Of a stretch of DNA of 12,078 bases, positions 1 through 6,420 are shown one piece after another. The position numbers were made by a program, and so were the translations under genes. Below the pieces are notes generated by a model. It was given only the letters and a program-made list of their open reading frames with translations. It ran no database searches and was not told the origin of the DNA. Positions within the stretch are counted from its first letter, which is position 1; each line of letters begins with the position of its first letter. Origin of the DNA: Methylotenera sp. (GTDB taxonomy: Bacteria > Pseudomonadota > Gammaproteobacteria > Burkholderiales > Methylophilaceae); assembly GCA_013816325.1 (NCBI GenBank), contig JACDEP010000050.1:1294-13371 (forward strand), in the 5' to 3' direction.

Positions 1-985
1 CTTCATGGTTGCCACCTACTACCAAAGGCTGAACAGCGGTATTAGATGTCATCAACTGCCATTTAGTTGTTTTCAGATTGCTTTTAAGATAAGCAATCAA
101 GCTTTGTAAATGCGCGCGTAAATGGTCGCCCTGCTCTATTAATCGCACAGATTCTAACAGCGTGGCAGAAAGTGCTGGCGGTGCCGGTGTTGAATACACA
201 TAGCTGTTGGCTTTCTGAATCAAATACTCAATGACCACTTGTTCGCCTGCTACAAAGGCGCCCGCTACACCGGCGGCTTTACCTAAAGTCGCCATCATGA
301 CGATACGTGGAGACTTTAATTTGAGGTGGCTCAAGCTGCCCTTACCGTGCTCGCCCAATACGCCAAAACCATGTGCATCATCAATATACAAATAAGCGTC
401 ATATTTTTCACATAGCGCTAGATATTCTGCCAGTGGCGCGATATCGCCATCCATACTGAACACAGCATCGGCGGCAATGAGTTTATGTTTGGCCGTGCTT
501 TCTTTTAATAATTTTTCCAGTGCCGCCACATCATTATGTGGAAAGCGGTGGAATGCCGCTCGCGATAGATAAGCGCCTTCATTCAGGCAAGCATGGTTCA
601 ATTTATCTGCAAAAATTGCATCATGACGCCCCATGAGTGCGCCAATCACACCGATATTAGCCATATAACCAGTAGAAAACAGCAATGCCGCTGGCATCTC
701 CACGAACTTGGCCAAGCGTTTTTCCAGTTCATCATGGTAACGATGGTGGCCGGTAATCAGGTTTGAAGCGCCACTACCCACACCAGAATCACCCGCTGCC
801 CTCTGCATGGCAGCAATCAATTCCGGACGATTTGCCAGGCCTAAGTAATCGTTACTGCAAAAAGACAAAAAGTGTTTGTCATTTGCCACAATATGCTCCG
901 CCTGCGGTGAATCCAGCAAACGACGCTGGCGGAGTAAACCGTCAGCTTTTCTTTTTTCAAGTTCTTGTTGTAGGGTAGAAAGCAT
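1..985 (-). CDS. bioF: 8-amino-7-oxononanoate synthase BioF (partial, C-terminus beyond left edge)
   Basis: BioF is the PLP-dependent enzyme that condenses pimeloyl-ACP (or pimeloyl-CoA) with L-alanine, releasing CO2, to give 8-amino-7-oxononanoate, the first ring-building step of biotin synthesis. It acts in the cytoplasm. I translated 328 residues from the ATG at 985; the frame is open to the window edge, and about 55 residues should be missing compared with the usual ~384. Visible marks are the N-terminal CSNDYLGLA (43-51), SGASNLITGHH (71-81), NHACLNEG (130-137), the cofactor-contacting DDAHGFG (202-208) and the Schiff-base lysine in TLGKAAGVAG. That lysine is K236, the same number as in the E. 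coli enzyme, which supports this start. A weak AAGAGA stretch precedes the ATG. The gene follows bioB on the same strand after a 133-nt spacer of unusual composition. Identification is firm; the incomplete end reflects only the window boundary. Confidence 0.96.
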   Translation of the reverse strand, partial: MLSTLQQELEKRKADGLLRQRRLLDSPQAEHIVANDKHFLSFCSNDYLGLANRPELIAAMQRAAGDSGVGSGASNLITGHHRYHDELEKRLAKFVEMPAALLFSTGYMANIGVIGALMGRHDAIFADKLNHACLNEGAYLSRAAFHRFPHNDVAALEKLLKESTAKHKLIAADAVFSMDGDIAPLAEYLALCEKYDAYLYIDDAHGFGVLGEHGKGSLSHLKLKSPRIVMMATLGKAAGVAGAFVAGEQVVIEYLIQKANSYVYSTPAPPALSATLLESVRLIEQGDHLRAHLQSLIAYLKSNLKTTKWQLMTSNTAVQPLVVGGNHE

Positions 986-1118
986 ATTTCTCTTGGCTGT
1001 AAACCTACAGTTCGCAGATGAGACTAGACGGCGACAAGCGAACGACGAAGACAGTACGTGGGTGTACGGCAAGAAGTGAGCGCGAAAGCCAACAAAGTAT
1101 CATCAATGAAATGTAGTT
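986..1118 (-). other. G+C-rich spacer element between bioB and bioF
   Basis: This 133-nt spacer differs from every other spacer here. Positions 996-1090 are about 54% G+C (51 of 95 by my count), whereas the other intergenic stretches are clearly AT-rich. On the plus strand it is purine-rich and contains short related blocks (GACGGCGACAAGCGAACGACGAAGAC). Seen as bio mRNA it is C- and U-rich with C exceeding G (30 against 21). A small hairpin, CTGTA-AACC-TACAG, lies at 997-1010, and GTAC flanks a 6-nt core at 1054-1067. I see no gene in it. It could be a dispersed intergenic repeat copy, or a Rho-loading region causing polarity between bioB and bioF; neither can be decided from one copy. Confidence 0.4.
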
Positions 1119-2135
1119 TTATATTTTGTTAATGCCGAGTTTAGTGAATAACTTCTTATCAGTTTCTGCTTCTGGGTTGCCCGTTGTAAGTAATTTTTCG
1201 CCGTAGAAAATACTGTTTGCGCCAGCTAAGAAACACAAGGCCTGAATGCCTTCATGCATGCTTTGCCGGCCTGCAGACAAACGCACAAAGCTATTTGGCA
1301 TCGTGATACGGGCTGCGGCAATCGTACGCACGAACTCAATTGGGTCCAACTCATCGGTGCCATGTAATGGTGTACCTTCTACTTGCGTAAGCAGATTGAT
1401 TGGCACACTTTCAGGCGGGCGTTCCATGTTCGCTAATTGCGCTAACAATCCGGCACGTTGATTGCGTGATTCACCCATGCCGATAATACCGCCGCTACAA
1501 ACATTAATATCTGCACTTCTTACGCGGCCTAAGGTGTCTAATCTGTCTTGGTAAGTGCGTGTAGTAATGACATCGCCATAGAACTCTGGCGCTGTATCTA
1601 AATTGTGGTTGTAGTAATCCAAACCTGCATCCTTAAGCTGCTCTGCTTGGCCTTCTTTCAACATACCGAGTGTTGCGCAAGTTTCCAGGCCCATCGCTTT
1701 TACTTCTGCAATCATTTGCAATACCGGGTCAAGGTCGCGCTGTTTTGGGCCGCGCCAGGCAGCACCCATACAGAATCGGCTGGCGCCATTATTTTTAGCC
1801 TCTTGCGCTGCCGCTAGCACATCTTCTAGCTGCATCAACGGCTCAGCTTCCACTTCAGTATGATAGCGTGCCGCCTGAGGACAATAGCCACAGTCTTCTG
1901 AACACCCGCCAGTTTTAATTGAGAGCAGTGTACTGACTTGAACAGCATTTGGGTTGAAATTAGCACGGTGTATGGTTTGAGCATGATTGATTAAATCCGA
2001 AAAGGGTAACTCAAATAATGCGACAATATCAGCAACGCTCCAACGGTCTAGTGAGCTAAGAGTGTCGCCAGCTTTGGAAAGGTTGGCCTTGAGATTATGA
2101 GTACTGATAACGTTTTCTACTGTCGATTCAAGCAT
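1119..2135 (-). CDS. bioB: Biotin synthase BioB (radical SAM)
   Basis: BioB inserts sulfur into dethiobiotin to form biotin, using a [4Fe-4S] cluster with S-adenosylmethionine and an auxiliary [2Fe-2S] cluster as sulfur donor. Numbered from the ATG at 2135 (338 residues), the radical-SAM motif C78-x3-C82-x2-C85 is intact in GGCSEDCGYCPQ. The auxiliary-cluster ligands are present as C122 (RFCMGAAW), C153 (ETCATLG), C213 (VCSGGIIGMGE) and R285 (VRLSAGR), matching C97, C128, C188 and R260 of the E. coli protein. An in-frame ATG-ATG pair at 2162/2159 would add nine residues (MMRHKKGPK) but has no ribosome binding site, while the 2135 ATG is preceded by AAGGGAC at a good distance, so I prefer 2135. 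It is the first gene of a minus-strand unit continuing into bioF, and diverges from comF across a short promoter region. Confidence 0.96.
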   Translation of the reverse strand: MLESTVENVISTHNLKANLSKAGDTLSSLDRWSVADIVALFELPFSDLINHAQTIHRANFNPNAVQVSTLLSIKTGGCSEDCGYCPQAARYHTEVEAEPLMQLEDVLAAAQEAKNNGASRFCMGAAWRGPKQRDLDPVLQMIAEVKAMGLETCATLGMLKEGQAEQLKDAGLDYYNHNLDTAPEFYGDVITTRTYQDRLDTLGRVRSADINVCSGGIIGMGESRNQRAGLLAQLANMERPPESVPINLLTQVEGTPLHGTDELDPIEFVRTIAAARITMPNSFVRLSAGRQSMHEGIQALCFLAGANSIFYGEKLLTTGNPEAETDKKLFTKLGINKI

Positions 2136-2140
2136 TTTCG

Positions 2141-2147
2141 GTCCCTT
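2141..2147 (-). promoter_or_regulatory. Ribosome binding site deciding the bioB start
   Basis: AAGGGAC on the minus strand ends 5 nt before the ATG at 2135. The tandem ATGs at 2162/2159 have only AT-rich, SD-free sequence upstream. This favours the 338-residue form of BioB over a 347-residue form. Confidence 0.55.
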
Positions 2148-2200
2148 TTTGTGACGCATCATATTACAGATGCATTTGTACTAACTTGATTTATATGAAG

Positions 2201-2230
2201 ATTATACCTTGTCAATGAAAAACATCACAA
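2201..2230 (-). promoter_or_regulatory. Predicted sigma-70 promoter of bioB
   Basis: On the minus strand a perfect -10 box TATAAT (2206-2201) is preceded, after an 18-nt spacer, by TTGTGA (2230-2225; 4 of 6 matches to TTGACA). The start of transcription would fall near 2194, giving a leader of about 60 nt to the preferred bioB ATG at 2135. I see no full BirA-type operator here. A short imperfect inverted repeat (TTGT at 2209-2212 with ACAA at 2227-2230) overlaps the promoter. The prediction is from sequence only. Confidence 0.5.
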
Positions 2231-2237
2231 GTATTAA
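2209..2237 (+). promoter_or_regulatory. Predicted sigma-70 promoter of comF, overlapping the bioB promoter
   Basis: On the plus strand TTGTCA (2209-2214; 5 of 6 consensus matches) and TATTAA (2232-2237; 4 of 6) are separated by exactly 17 nt. Transcription would start near 2244, leaving a leader of about 17 nt before the comF ATG, which has no recognisable Shine-Dalgarno sequence. The elements interleave with those of the divergent bioB promoter. Confidence 0.45.
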
Positions 2238-2260
2238 ACAACAGATTAAATATTAATCAA

Positions 2261-2944
2261 ATGTTAACAAAATTAATTCTCAAACAATTATGCACCTTAT
2301 GCGGCAGTCACGACGCCGGTCATTTAGGCTTATGTGAAAGCTGTTTACTGGACTTACCCTGGCATACTGTGTCGCAATGCCCACAATGCAGCTTAAATTC
2401 AGACGGAAACACTTGTGGTAGTTGTTTAACTGCGCCTCCAAGCTTCGATGCTACAACCGCACTATTTACTTACGACTTTCCACTTGACCGACTTTTACAA
2501 CAATACAAATATCGTGAAAGTTTACAACTTGCGAACACCTTTGCCATGATGTTGCATCAAAAGCTTTCTCCACAAAAAAATTCTAGCATCATAGACCTCA
2601 TTATACCGATGCCTATGCATGCCAAACGCTTACAAGAGCGCGGCTTTAATCAAGCCATTGAAATTGCTAAACTAATTGCCAAATTTATAAACCTGCCATT
2701 AGATTACAACGCATGCCAACGCGTTAAAATTACGCCGCCACAGGCCAGCCTGCCGCTAAAAGAACGTAGCAAAAATATACGCGGTGTATTCCAATGCAAT
2801 AAAGATGTATGGAGTTTGAATGTCGCCATTGTTGATGACGTCATGACTACTGGCGCCAGCCTTGATGAACTAGCAAAAACCTTGAAACAAGCAGGGGCTG
2901 CGCATGTAGAATGCTGGGTGATTGCGCGAACGCTACCGAAATAA
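2261..2944 (+). CDS. comF: ComF family protein (amidophosphoribosyltransferase-like)
   Basis: This 227-residue cytoplasmic protein belongs to the ComFC/GntX family, linked to uptake and processing of transforming DNA in naturally competent bacteria; its chemistry is not settled. The N-terminus carries four CxxC pairs (C11/C14, C25/C28, C40/C43, C52/C55), the expected double zinc-binding knuckle. A family block PMPMHAKRLQERGFNQA follows (116-132), then a type I phosphoribosyltransferase PRPP loop, VAIVDDVMTTGAS (188-200). Length and domain order are normal. The ATG lacks a Shine-Dalgarno sequence and sits in AT-rich sequence, but no better start exists downstream without losing the first zinc knuckle. 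trmL follows after 19 nt, so the two probably form an operon. Placement beside biotin genes is seen in many proteobacteria (E. coli gntX lies beside bioH). Family membership is firm; a role in competence is inferred from family only. Confidence 0.9.
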   Translation: MLTKLILKQLCTLCGSHDAGHLGLCESCLLDLPWHTVSQCPQCSLNSDGNTCGSCLTAPPSFDATTALFTYDFPLDRLLQQYKYRESLQLANTFAMMLHQKLSPQKNSSIIDLIIPMPMHAKRLQERGFNQAIEIAKLIAKFINLPLDYNACQRVKITPPQASLPLKERSKNIRGVFQCNKDVWSLNVAIVDDVMTTGASLDELAKTLKQAGAAHVECWVIARTLPK

Positions 2945-2963
2945 ATAAAACTCTATAAATTCC

Positions 2964-3428
2964 ATGTATACCATCGTATTATTTGAACCTGAAATACCAC
3001 CAAATACTGGCAACATTATTCGGCTATGTGCCAATACTGGCGCGGCTTTACACCTAGTCAAACCATTAGGATTTACACTGGAAGATAAGCAATTAAAACG
3101 TGCGGGACTGGATTATCACGAGTTTGCCAGTTTGAAAGTGCATGAAAACTGGACCGACTGCAAAACCGCATTGGCTGGCAAGCGGCTATTCGCCATTACC
3201 ACGAAAGGCAGTACGCGGCATAGCGACATTCAATTTAAAGTTGGTGATGTATTTGTATTTGGCCCAGAAACACGAGGCTTGCCAGAGGAAATACGCAGTG
3301 AATTTACGCCTGAACATAGAGTACGATTGCCTATGCTAGCGAACAGCCGTAGCCTGAATCTATCAAACTCTGCGGACGTTGTGTTGTATGAAGCTTGGCG
3401 TCAGATTGGTTTTGAAAGTGGCGTTTAA
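2964..3428 (+). CDS. trmL: tRNA (cytidine/uridine-34-2'-O)-methyltransferase TrmL
   Basis: TrmL is a SPOUT-fold enzyme that uses S-adenosylmethionine to methylate the ribose 2'-OH of the wobble base 34 in leucine tRNAs (CAA and UAA anticodons in E. coli). The 154-residue protein aligns with the E. coli enzyme (157 aa) from its first residue: EPEIPPNTGNIIRLCANTG (8-26), RAGLDYHEF (46-54), FGPETRGLP (99-107) and the C-terminal knot region with SRSLNLSNSADVVLYEAWRQ (128-147). The conserved NTGNIIR, PETRGLP and SxNLSN blocks are all intact, so it should be active. It lies 19 nt after comF on the same strand with no terminator between. There is no clear Shine-Dalgarno motif, but the start is fixed by homology. 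It converges on gpsA downstream. Confidence 0.95.
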   Translation: MYTIVLFEPEIPPNTGNIIRLCANTGAALHLVKPLGFTLEDKQLKRAGLDYHEFASLKVHENWTDCKTALAGKRLFAITTKGSTRHSDIQFKVGDVFVFGPETRGLPEEIRSEFTPEHRVRLPMLANSRSLNLSNSADVVLYEAWRQIGFESGV

Positions 3429-3464
3429 TCAGCTTCTATCAATTAATTAGAACAATATTAGACG

Positions 3465-3479
3465 CTAGTTATAAACTAG
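3465..3479 (+). terminator. Weak hairpin, possible trmL terminator
   Basis: CTAGTT-ATA-AACTAG is a perfect 6-bp stem with a 3-nt loop, 37 nt after the trmL stop codon. The stem is AT-rich and only TTTC follows, so termination would be inefficient. It is the only hairpin close to the end of trmL. Confidence 0.25.
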
Positions 3480-3509
3480 TTTCAAGTAGAGAGCTATGAT
3501 CACAGAATA

Positions 3510-3521
3510 ATGCCGCGGCAT
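3510..3521. repeat. Perfect 12-bp palindrome
   Basis: ATGCCGCGGCAT reads identically on both strands, with no spacer between its 6-bp halves. Its G+C-rich core (CCGCGG) stands out in an AT-rich spacer. It may be a protein-binding site or chance. Confidence 0.4.
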
Positions 3522-3581
3522 ACCGTTTGTAGGTCAGAAATTTTTTTTGAGGAGGTACTACCGCTGGCAATGCACTTAGTT

Positions 3582-4586
3582 TCAATAGCCTGCTTTATTA
3601 CCCTCGGCTTTTTGATCGCGGCCTAAAAGATCCATTACCGCTTCTTTGGCACTTTTACCAGCTGATATTACTTGGTTAACTTGGTAGGTGATAGGCATAT
3701 CGACTTTCAACTTAGCGGCCCGACGGATGACCTCTGCAGTGGTATTAACGCCCTCTGCCACATGGCCTAAACCATGCAAAATGTCTTCAAGTGATTTGCC
3801 GCTAGCTAATTGCAAACCAACTTCCCTGTTCCTTGAATACTGACCGGTGCAGGTCAAAATCAAATCGCCGCTCCCGGCAAGGCCCATAAAAGTTTCCGGG
3901 CTGGCACCCAAAGCCATGCCAAAGCGCGTCATTTCAGCCAACCCCCGCGTAATCATAGCTGCACGGGCATTGTTACCAAAACCCATACCATCGGAAATAC
4001 CTGCCGCGATTGCCATAACATTTTTTACCGCACCGCCCACAGAGACGCCGACCACATCGGTACAGTGGTAAACACGTAGGTTTGCGCCATGAATAAGCAA
4101 TGCCGCCTCATTGGAAAATGCTTCATCATTCGCGGCTAGAGTGACTGCTGTGGGCAAATTACGCACCAGTTCTGCCGCAAAACTGGGGCCGGATAAAGCC
4201 CCCCATTTCTGATCGTTACCTAACTCTTCCAAGGCCACTTCATAAGGAAGCTTAGCTGTTTGCGGCTCTAGGCCTTTGTGCGCCCAAATGATAGGCAATT
4301 TACAGTGCAGTTTCTTAAGCGCCTGCAATATTGGCCTAAATCCTGCCGTAGGCACCACGGAAAGAATCAGGTCTGCGCCATCGATCGCAGTTTGCAAGTC
4401 ATCCTCTATCTGTAGCTGATCATTAAATTTGAAGTCACCTAAATACAGCGGATTAGCACGTGCCTTACGCATGCCAGAAACATGGCCGGCATTACGTGCC
4501 CATAAGGACACTTGGTGGCGGTGGCTGAGGTGTATAGCCAGCGCCGTGCCCCATGCGCCAGCGCCTAAAACCGCTATCTTTGCCAT
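3582..4586 (-). CDS. gpsA: Glycerol-3-phosphate dehydrogenase [NAD(P)+] GpsA
   Basis: GpsA reduces dihydroxyacetone phosphate to sn-glycerol 3-phosphate with NAD(P)H, supplying the backbone for phospholipid synthesis in the cytoplasm. The 334-residue protein has the N-terminal dinucleotide-binding loop GAGAWGTA (8-15), the substrate-region LSGPSFAAE (131-139), and the catalytic-lysine block VGGAVKNVMAIAAG with K188. The helical C-terminal domain follows with NNARAAMITRGLAEM (205-219) and GLAGSGDLILTC (235-246). Length is usual (E. coli 339). The ATG overlaps the TAA of the upstream SH3 gene by one base (TAATG), so translational coupling is likely. It is the last gene of the rhodanese-grxC-secB-SH3-gpsA run; in E. 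coli cysE follows gpsA, whereas here the next gene is convergent trmL. Confidence 0.97.
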   Translation of the reverse strand: MAKIAVLGAGAWGTALAIHLSHRHQVSLWARNAGHVSGMRKARANPLYLGDFKFNDQLQIEDDLQTAIDGADLILSVVPTAGFRPILQALKKLHCKLPIIWAHKGLEPQTAKLPYEVALEELGNDQKWGALSGPSFAAELVRNLPTAVTLAANDEAFSNEAALLIHGANLRVYHCTDVVGVSVGGAVKNVMAIAAGISDGMGFGNNARAAMITRGLAEMTRFGMALGASPETFMGLAGSGDLILTCTGQYSRNREVGLQLASGKSLEDILHGLGHVAEGVNTTAEVIRRAAKLKVDMPITYQVNQVISAGKSAKEAVMDLLGRDQKAEGNKAGY

Positions 4587-5035
4587 TAATTGAAACCCCA
4601 GGTTTTGGAAATCAGAATGTAGCCTATTGCGCCATCCCTATGTTTAACTTTAAGCCAGCCATTGCTAGGATTTGTATCCAGCACTTCCAGTACGACGTTT
4701 TTTTCAGCATTAGCGATTACGCTAGATAAAGCATCGGCATCCTTGCGAATCTCAGCATTGGCTATGACAATCACCATACGCTTGTCAATCAGCTGTTTAG
4801 ATTCTACCCAGCTAATACTGCCTTTTGCATCGCGCACTTTTAGCCAATCGCCAAGATTTACAATAACCTCTACTGGATAATACTGGCTCAGTAACAATAT
4901 CTTCTTGGCGGCAGTTGAAGGAGCATCGTATAACACGGCCTTGGGTACTGCAACCGAACGATACTCCAAGGCCTGTGCCATCATTGGCATTAGCGCCAAC
5001 AGCATACCTACAAGTTTTCTTCCATCAGTAAACAT
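4586..5035 (-). CDS. Periplasmic protein with two bacterial SH3 domains
   Basis: I recognise the architecture but not a named gene. From the ATG at 5035 the protein has 149 residues, starting with a typical Sec signal peptide: positive GRK, then LVGMLLALMPMMAQA with a likely cut after AQA. Two consecutive SH3b-like modules fill the mature part. Each contains the typical turn in which a strand ends in W-L-K-V (GDWLKVRDAKGSISWV; NGWLKVKHRDGAIGYI) and both have the alternating hydrophobic pattern of a small beta barrel. Such modules usually bind peptidoglycan or cell-wall peptides, so a periplasmic wall-associated role is inferred. A longer form starting with TTG at 5047 would add MFCL, but it weakens the signal peptide and lacks a spaced ribosome site. 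It lies 17 nt after the secB stop and overlaps gpsA by 1 nt, so it is co-transcribed with both. Confidence 0.82.
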   Translation of the reverse strand: MFTDGRKLVGMLLALMPMMAQALEYRSVAVPKAVLYDAPSTAAKKILLLSQYYPVEVIVNLGDWLKVRDAKGSISWVESKQLIDKRMVIVIANAEIRKDADALSSVIANAEKNVVLEVLDTNPSNGWLKVKHRDGAIGYILISKTWGFN

Positions 5036-5052
5036 CAAACAAAACAATCACT

Positions 5053-5538
5053 CTAGTGGGTTGCCGGAGCTTCAGCTTGCTGTTGTTTTTGTTGAGCGAA
5101 AAGCGCTTCAAAGTTGATCGGGTTTAGCAATACCGGTTGGAAACCCGCACGGATCACTAAATCTGAAACCGCTTCACGGGCATATGGGAACAAAATGTTA
5201 GGGCAAGTAATGCCAGCGATCATTTCCATGTTCTCTTCCGGCACGTTACGGATCTGGAAAATACCGGCTTGCGTTACCTCAACCAAAAAGACAGTTTTTT
5301 CTTCAATTTTTGAAGTGACTGTTACTTTGATAGTCACTTCAAACACACCCTCTTCAAGCAATTGCGCGAAATTGCCTAACTCAACGCCAACTTGTGGTTG
5401 TGTCCTGTCAGTAAAAATTTGGGGAGCGTTAGGAATTTCCAACGAAGCATCTTTAAGGTAGATTTTCTCAATGCTAAAACCTGGTTGTACTTGTTGGTCT
5501 GCATTAGCCGGTGCTGCATTGTTATCTTCTTTTGCCAT
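5053..5538 (-). CDS. secB: Protein-export chaperone SecB
   Basis: SecB is a tetrameric cytoplasmic chaperone that keeps preproteins unfolded and delivers them to SecA at the Sec translocon. The 161-residue protein (E. coli 155) shows the family landmarks: FSIEKIYLKDASLEIPNAP (21-39), the beta-sheet core KVTVTSKIEEKTVFLVEVTQAGIF, the highly conserved CPNILFPYARE (112-122), and the C-terminal NPINFEALFAQQ (139-150) followed by a Gln-rich tail. The tail of SecB contacts the zinc domain of SecA. Residues 1-17 are polar and low in complexity (Asn, Ala, Gln), slightly longer than usual. Upstream is an 80-nt gap after grxC, and the ATG has no strong Shine-Dalgarno sequence. The grxC-secB-gpsA order is shared with enterobacteria. 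Confidence 0.97.
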   Translation of the reverse strand: MAKEDNNAAPANADQQVQPGFSIEKIYLKDASLEIPNAPQIFTDRTQPQVGVELGNFAQLLEEGVFEVTIKVTVTSKIEEKTVFLVEVTQAGIFQIRNVPEENMEMIAGITCPNILFPYAREAVSDLVIRAGFQPVLLNPINFEALFAQQKQQQAEAPATH

Positions 5539-5618
5539 GATGTTAAATTAACTTTCTACTTTTACTTGAATAGGATTATGGAATTATCGGTTTGAACAAT
5601 TGATTATTTTAGCAGATT

Positions 5619-5876
5619 TTACGCTGCCAGCAGAGGCTCAAGCTCCCCGGCCATATCAAGCGCTCGCAACTCATCAAAGCCGCCAATGTGTTGGTCATTG
5701 ATGTAAATCTGCGGCACCGTGCGCCGGCCGGTTTTTTGCATCATTTGCATACGCTGTTCAGGCTGTAAATCTACGCGAATTTTATCGATGACAGTCACGC
5801 CCTTGCTCACTAGTAAACGTTCTGCGTTGATGCAATAAGGACACACCGCTGTGGTGTACATGGTAATGCGTGCCAT
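5619..5876 (-). CDS. grxC: Glutaredoxin 3 (GrxC)
   Basis: This 85-residue glutaredoxin is a small cytoplasmic thiol-disulfide oxidoreductase that uses glutathione to reduce protein disulfides and mixed disulfides. The dithiol active site is C12-P-Y-C15, in TAVCPYC. The cis-proline segment TVPQIYINDQHIGGFDEL (53-70) supplies the glutathione-binding T-V-P and G-G-x-D-E/D elements. Length matches the GrxC family (E. coli 83 residues). It begins 4 nt after the stop of the rhodanese gene, so the two are almost certainly co-transcribed and translationally linked. The same pair (yibN-grxC) precedes secB in E. coli. Confidence 0.96.
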   Translation of the reverse strand: MARITMYTTAVCPYCINAERLLVSKGVTVIDKIRVDLQPEQRMQMMQKTGRRTVPQIYINDQHIGGFDELRALDMAGELEPLLAA

Positions 5877-5880
5877 TTAA

Positions 5881-6420
5881 TTAGCTCTTTTCTGTATCTT
5901 GAGCAGTGTCGTCATTAGCCGCAACTGCTGGGGCGGTGGATTTATTTCCCGCTTTTTTTGAAGCTTTTGCCGCAGGTGTTATAAGGCTAGCTTTGATATC
6001 CGAACTGGCAACAATCGGTAATTTAGCTGCAACCCAAGCATTTAAGCCACCTTGCAAATTATTTACCTGTGTGAATTCTGCCTTACGTAATACTTCACAA
6101 GCTTTTCCGCCGCGCACGCCTCGCTGGCAATTGACTAAAACTGGCTTGGTTTTATACTTCTTAAGTTCACCTAAACGCGCTTCTAAATCCGCAATCGGAA
6201 TATGCATCGCATCTGCGATATGACCTGTTGCGAATTCCGCCTCATCACGCACATCAAGTACCAAGGCATTAGAACGATTAATTAATGTCACTGCTTCATT
6301 CGGAGTTAAATTGGGCACGCCACCCATGCTCTTCTTAAACATGGGAATAAGCAACATCAAGCCAGATCCTATCGCCAAGCCTATCAATAAAGCGTTATTT
6401 TTAATGAATTCCACAAACAT
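5881..6420 (-). CDS. Membrane-anchored rhodanese-like sulfurtransferase (YibN-like)
   Basis: The 179-residue protein has one N-terminal membrane segment (about 9-27, LLIGLAIGSGLMLLIPMF) followed by KK, then a single rhodanese domain (about 37-138). The domain has LDVRDEAEFATGHIADAMHIPI (55-76), the active-site loop C98-QRGVRGG, and GGLNAWVAAKLP near its end. The catalytic cysteine is present, so it could carry persulfide sulfur; the physiological acceptor is unknown. A charged Ala/Lys/Asp-rich tail (about 145-179) is probably disordered. The ATG is immediately preceded by GAAAGG, closer than the usual spacing, but no in-frame ATG, GTG or TTG lies in the nearby upstream sequence before the in-frame TAA, and later starts would cut the membrane segment. 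It heads the minus-strand run and corresponds by position and architecture to E. coli YibN. Confidence 0.9.
   Translation of the reverse strand: MFVEFIKNNALLIGLAIGSGLMLLIPMFKKSMGGVPNLTPNEAVTLINRSNALVLDVRDEAEFATGHIADAMHIPIADLEARLGELKKYKTKPVLVNCQRGVRGGKACEVLRKAEFTQVNNLQGGLNAWVAAKLPIVASSDIKASLITPAAKASKKAGNKSTAPAVAANDDTAQDTEKS

Larger units (their letters stand above)
3429..3581. other. Convergent spacer between trmL and gpsA
   Basis: This 153-nt gap separates two converging genes. It contains a weak AT-rich hairpin near trmL (3465-3479), a perfect 12-bp palindrome ATGCCGCGGCAT (3510-3521) and a run of eight T (3541-3548). The T run is about 20 nt from the palindrome, so the two do not form a standard intrinsic terminator. 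No open reading frame or RNA gene is recognisable. Confidence 0.5.

Noticed and set aside
998..1005. BirA-like half-site (GGTTTACA on the minus strand) before bioF
   Set aside because: A BirA operator needs the inverted second half about 14-16 nt away. No matching TTGTAAACC is found upstream, and the half-site is part of a local hairpin instead.
876..1079. Plus-strand open frame of 67 codons through bioF and the spacer
   Set aside because: It is antisense to bioF for its first half and open only because the spacer is stop-poor. It has no ribosome site and no recognisable protein features.
3541..3548. T8 run as intrinsic terminator of trmL
   Set aside because: No hairpin ends directly before it. 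The nearest palindrome is about 20 nt away and has no loop.
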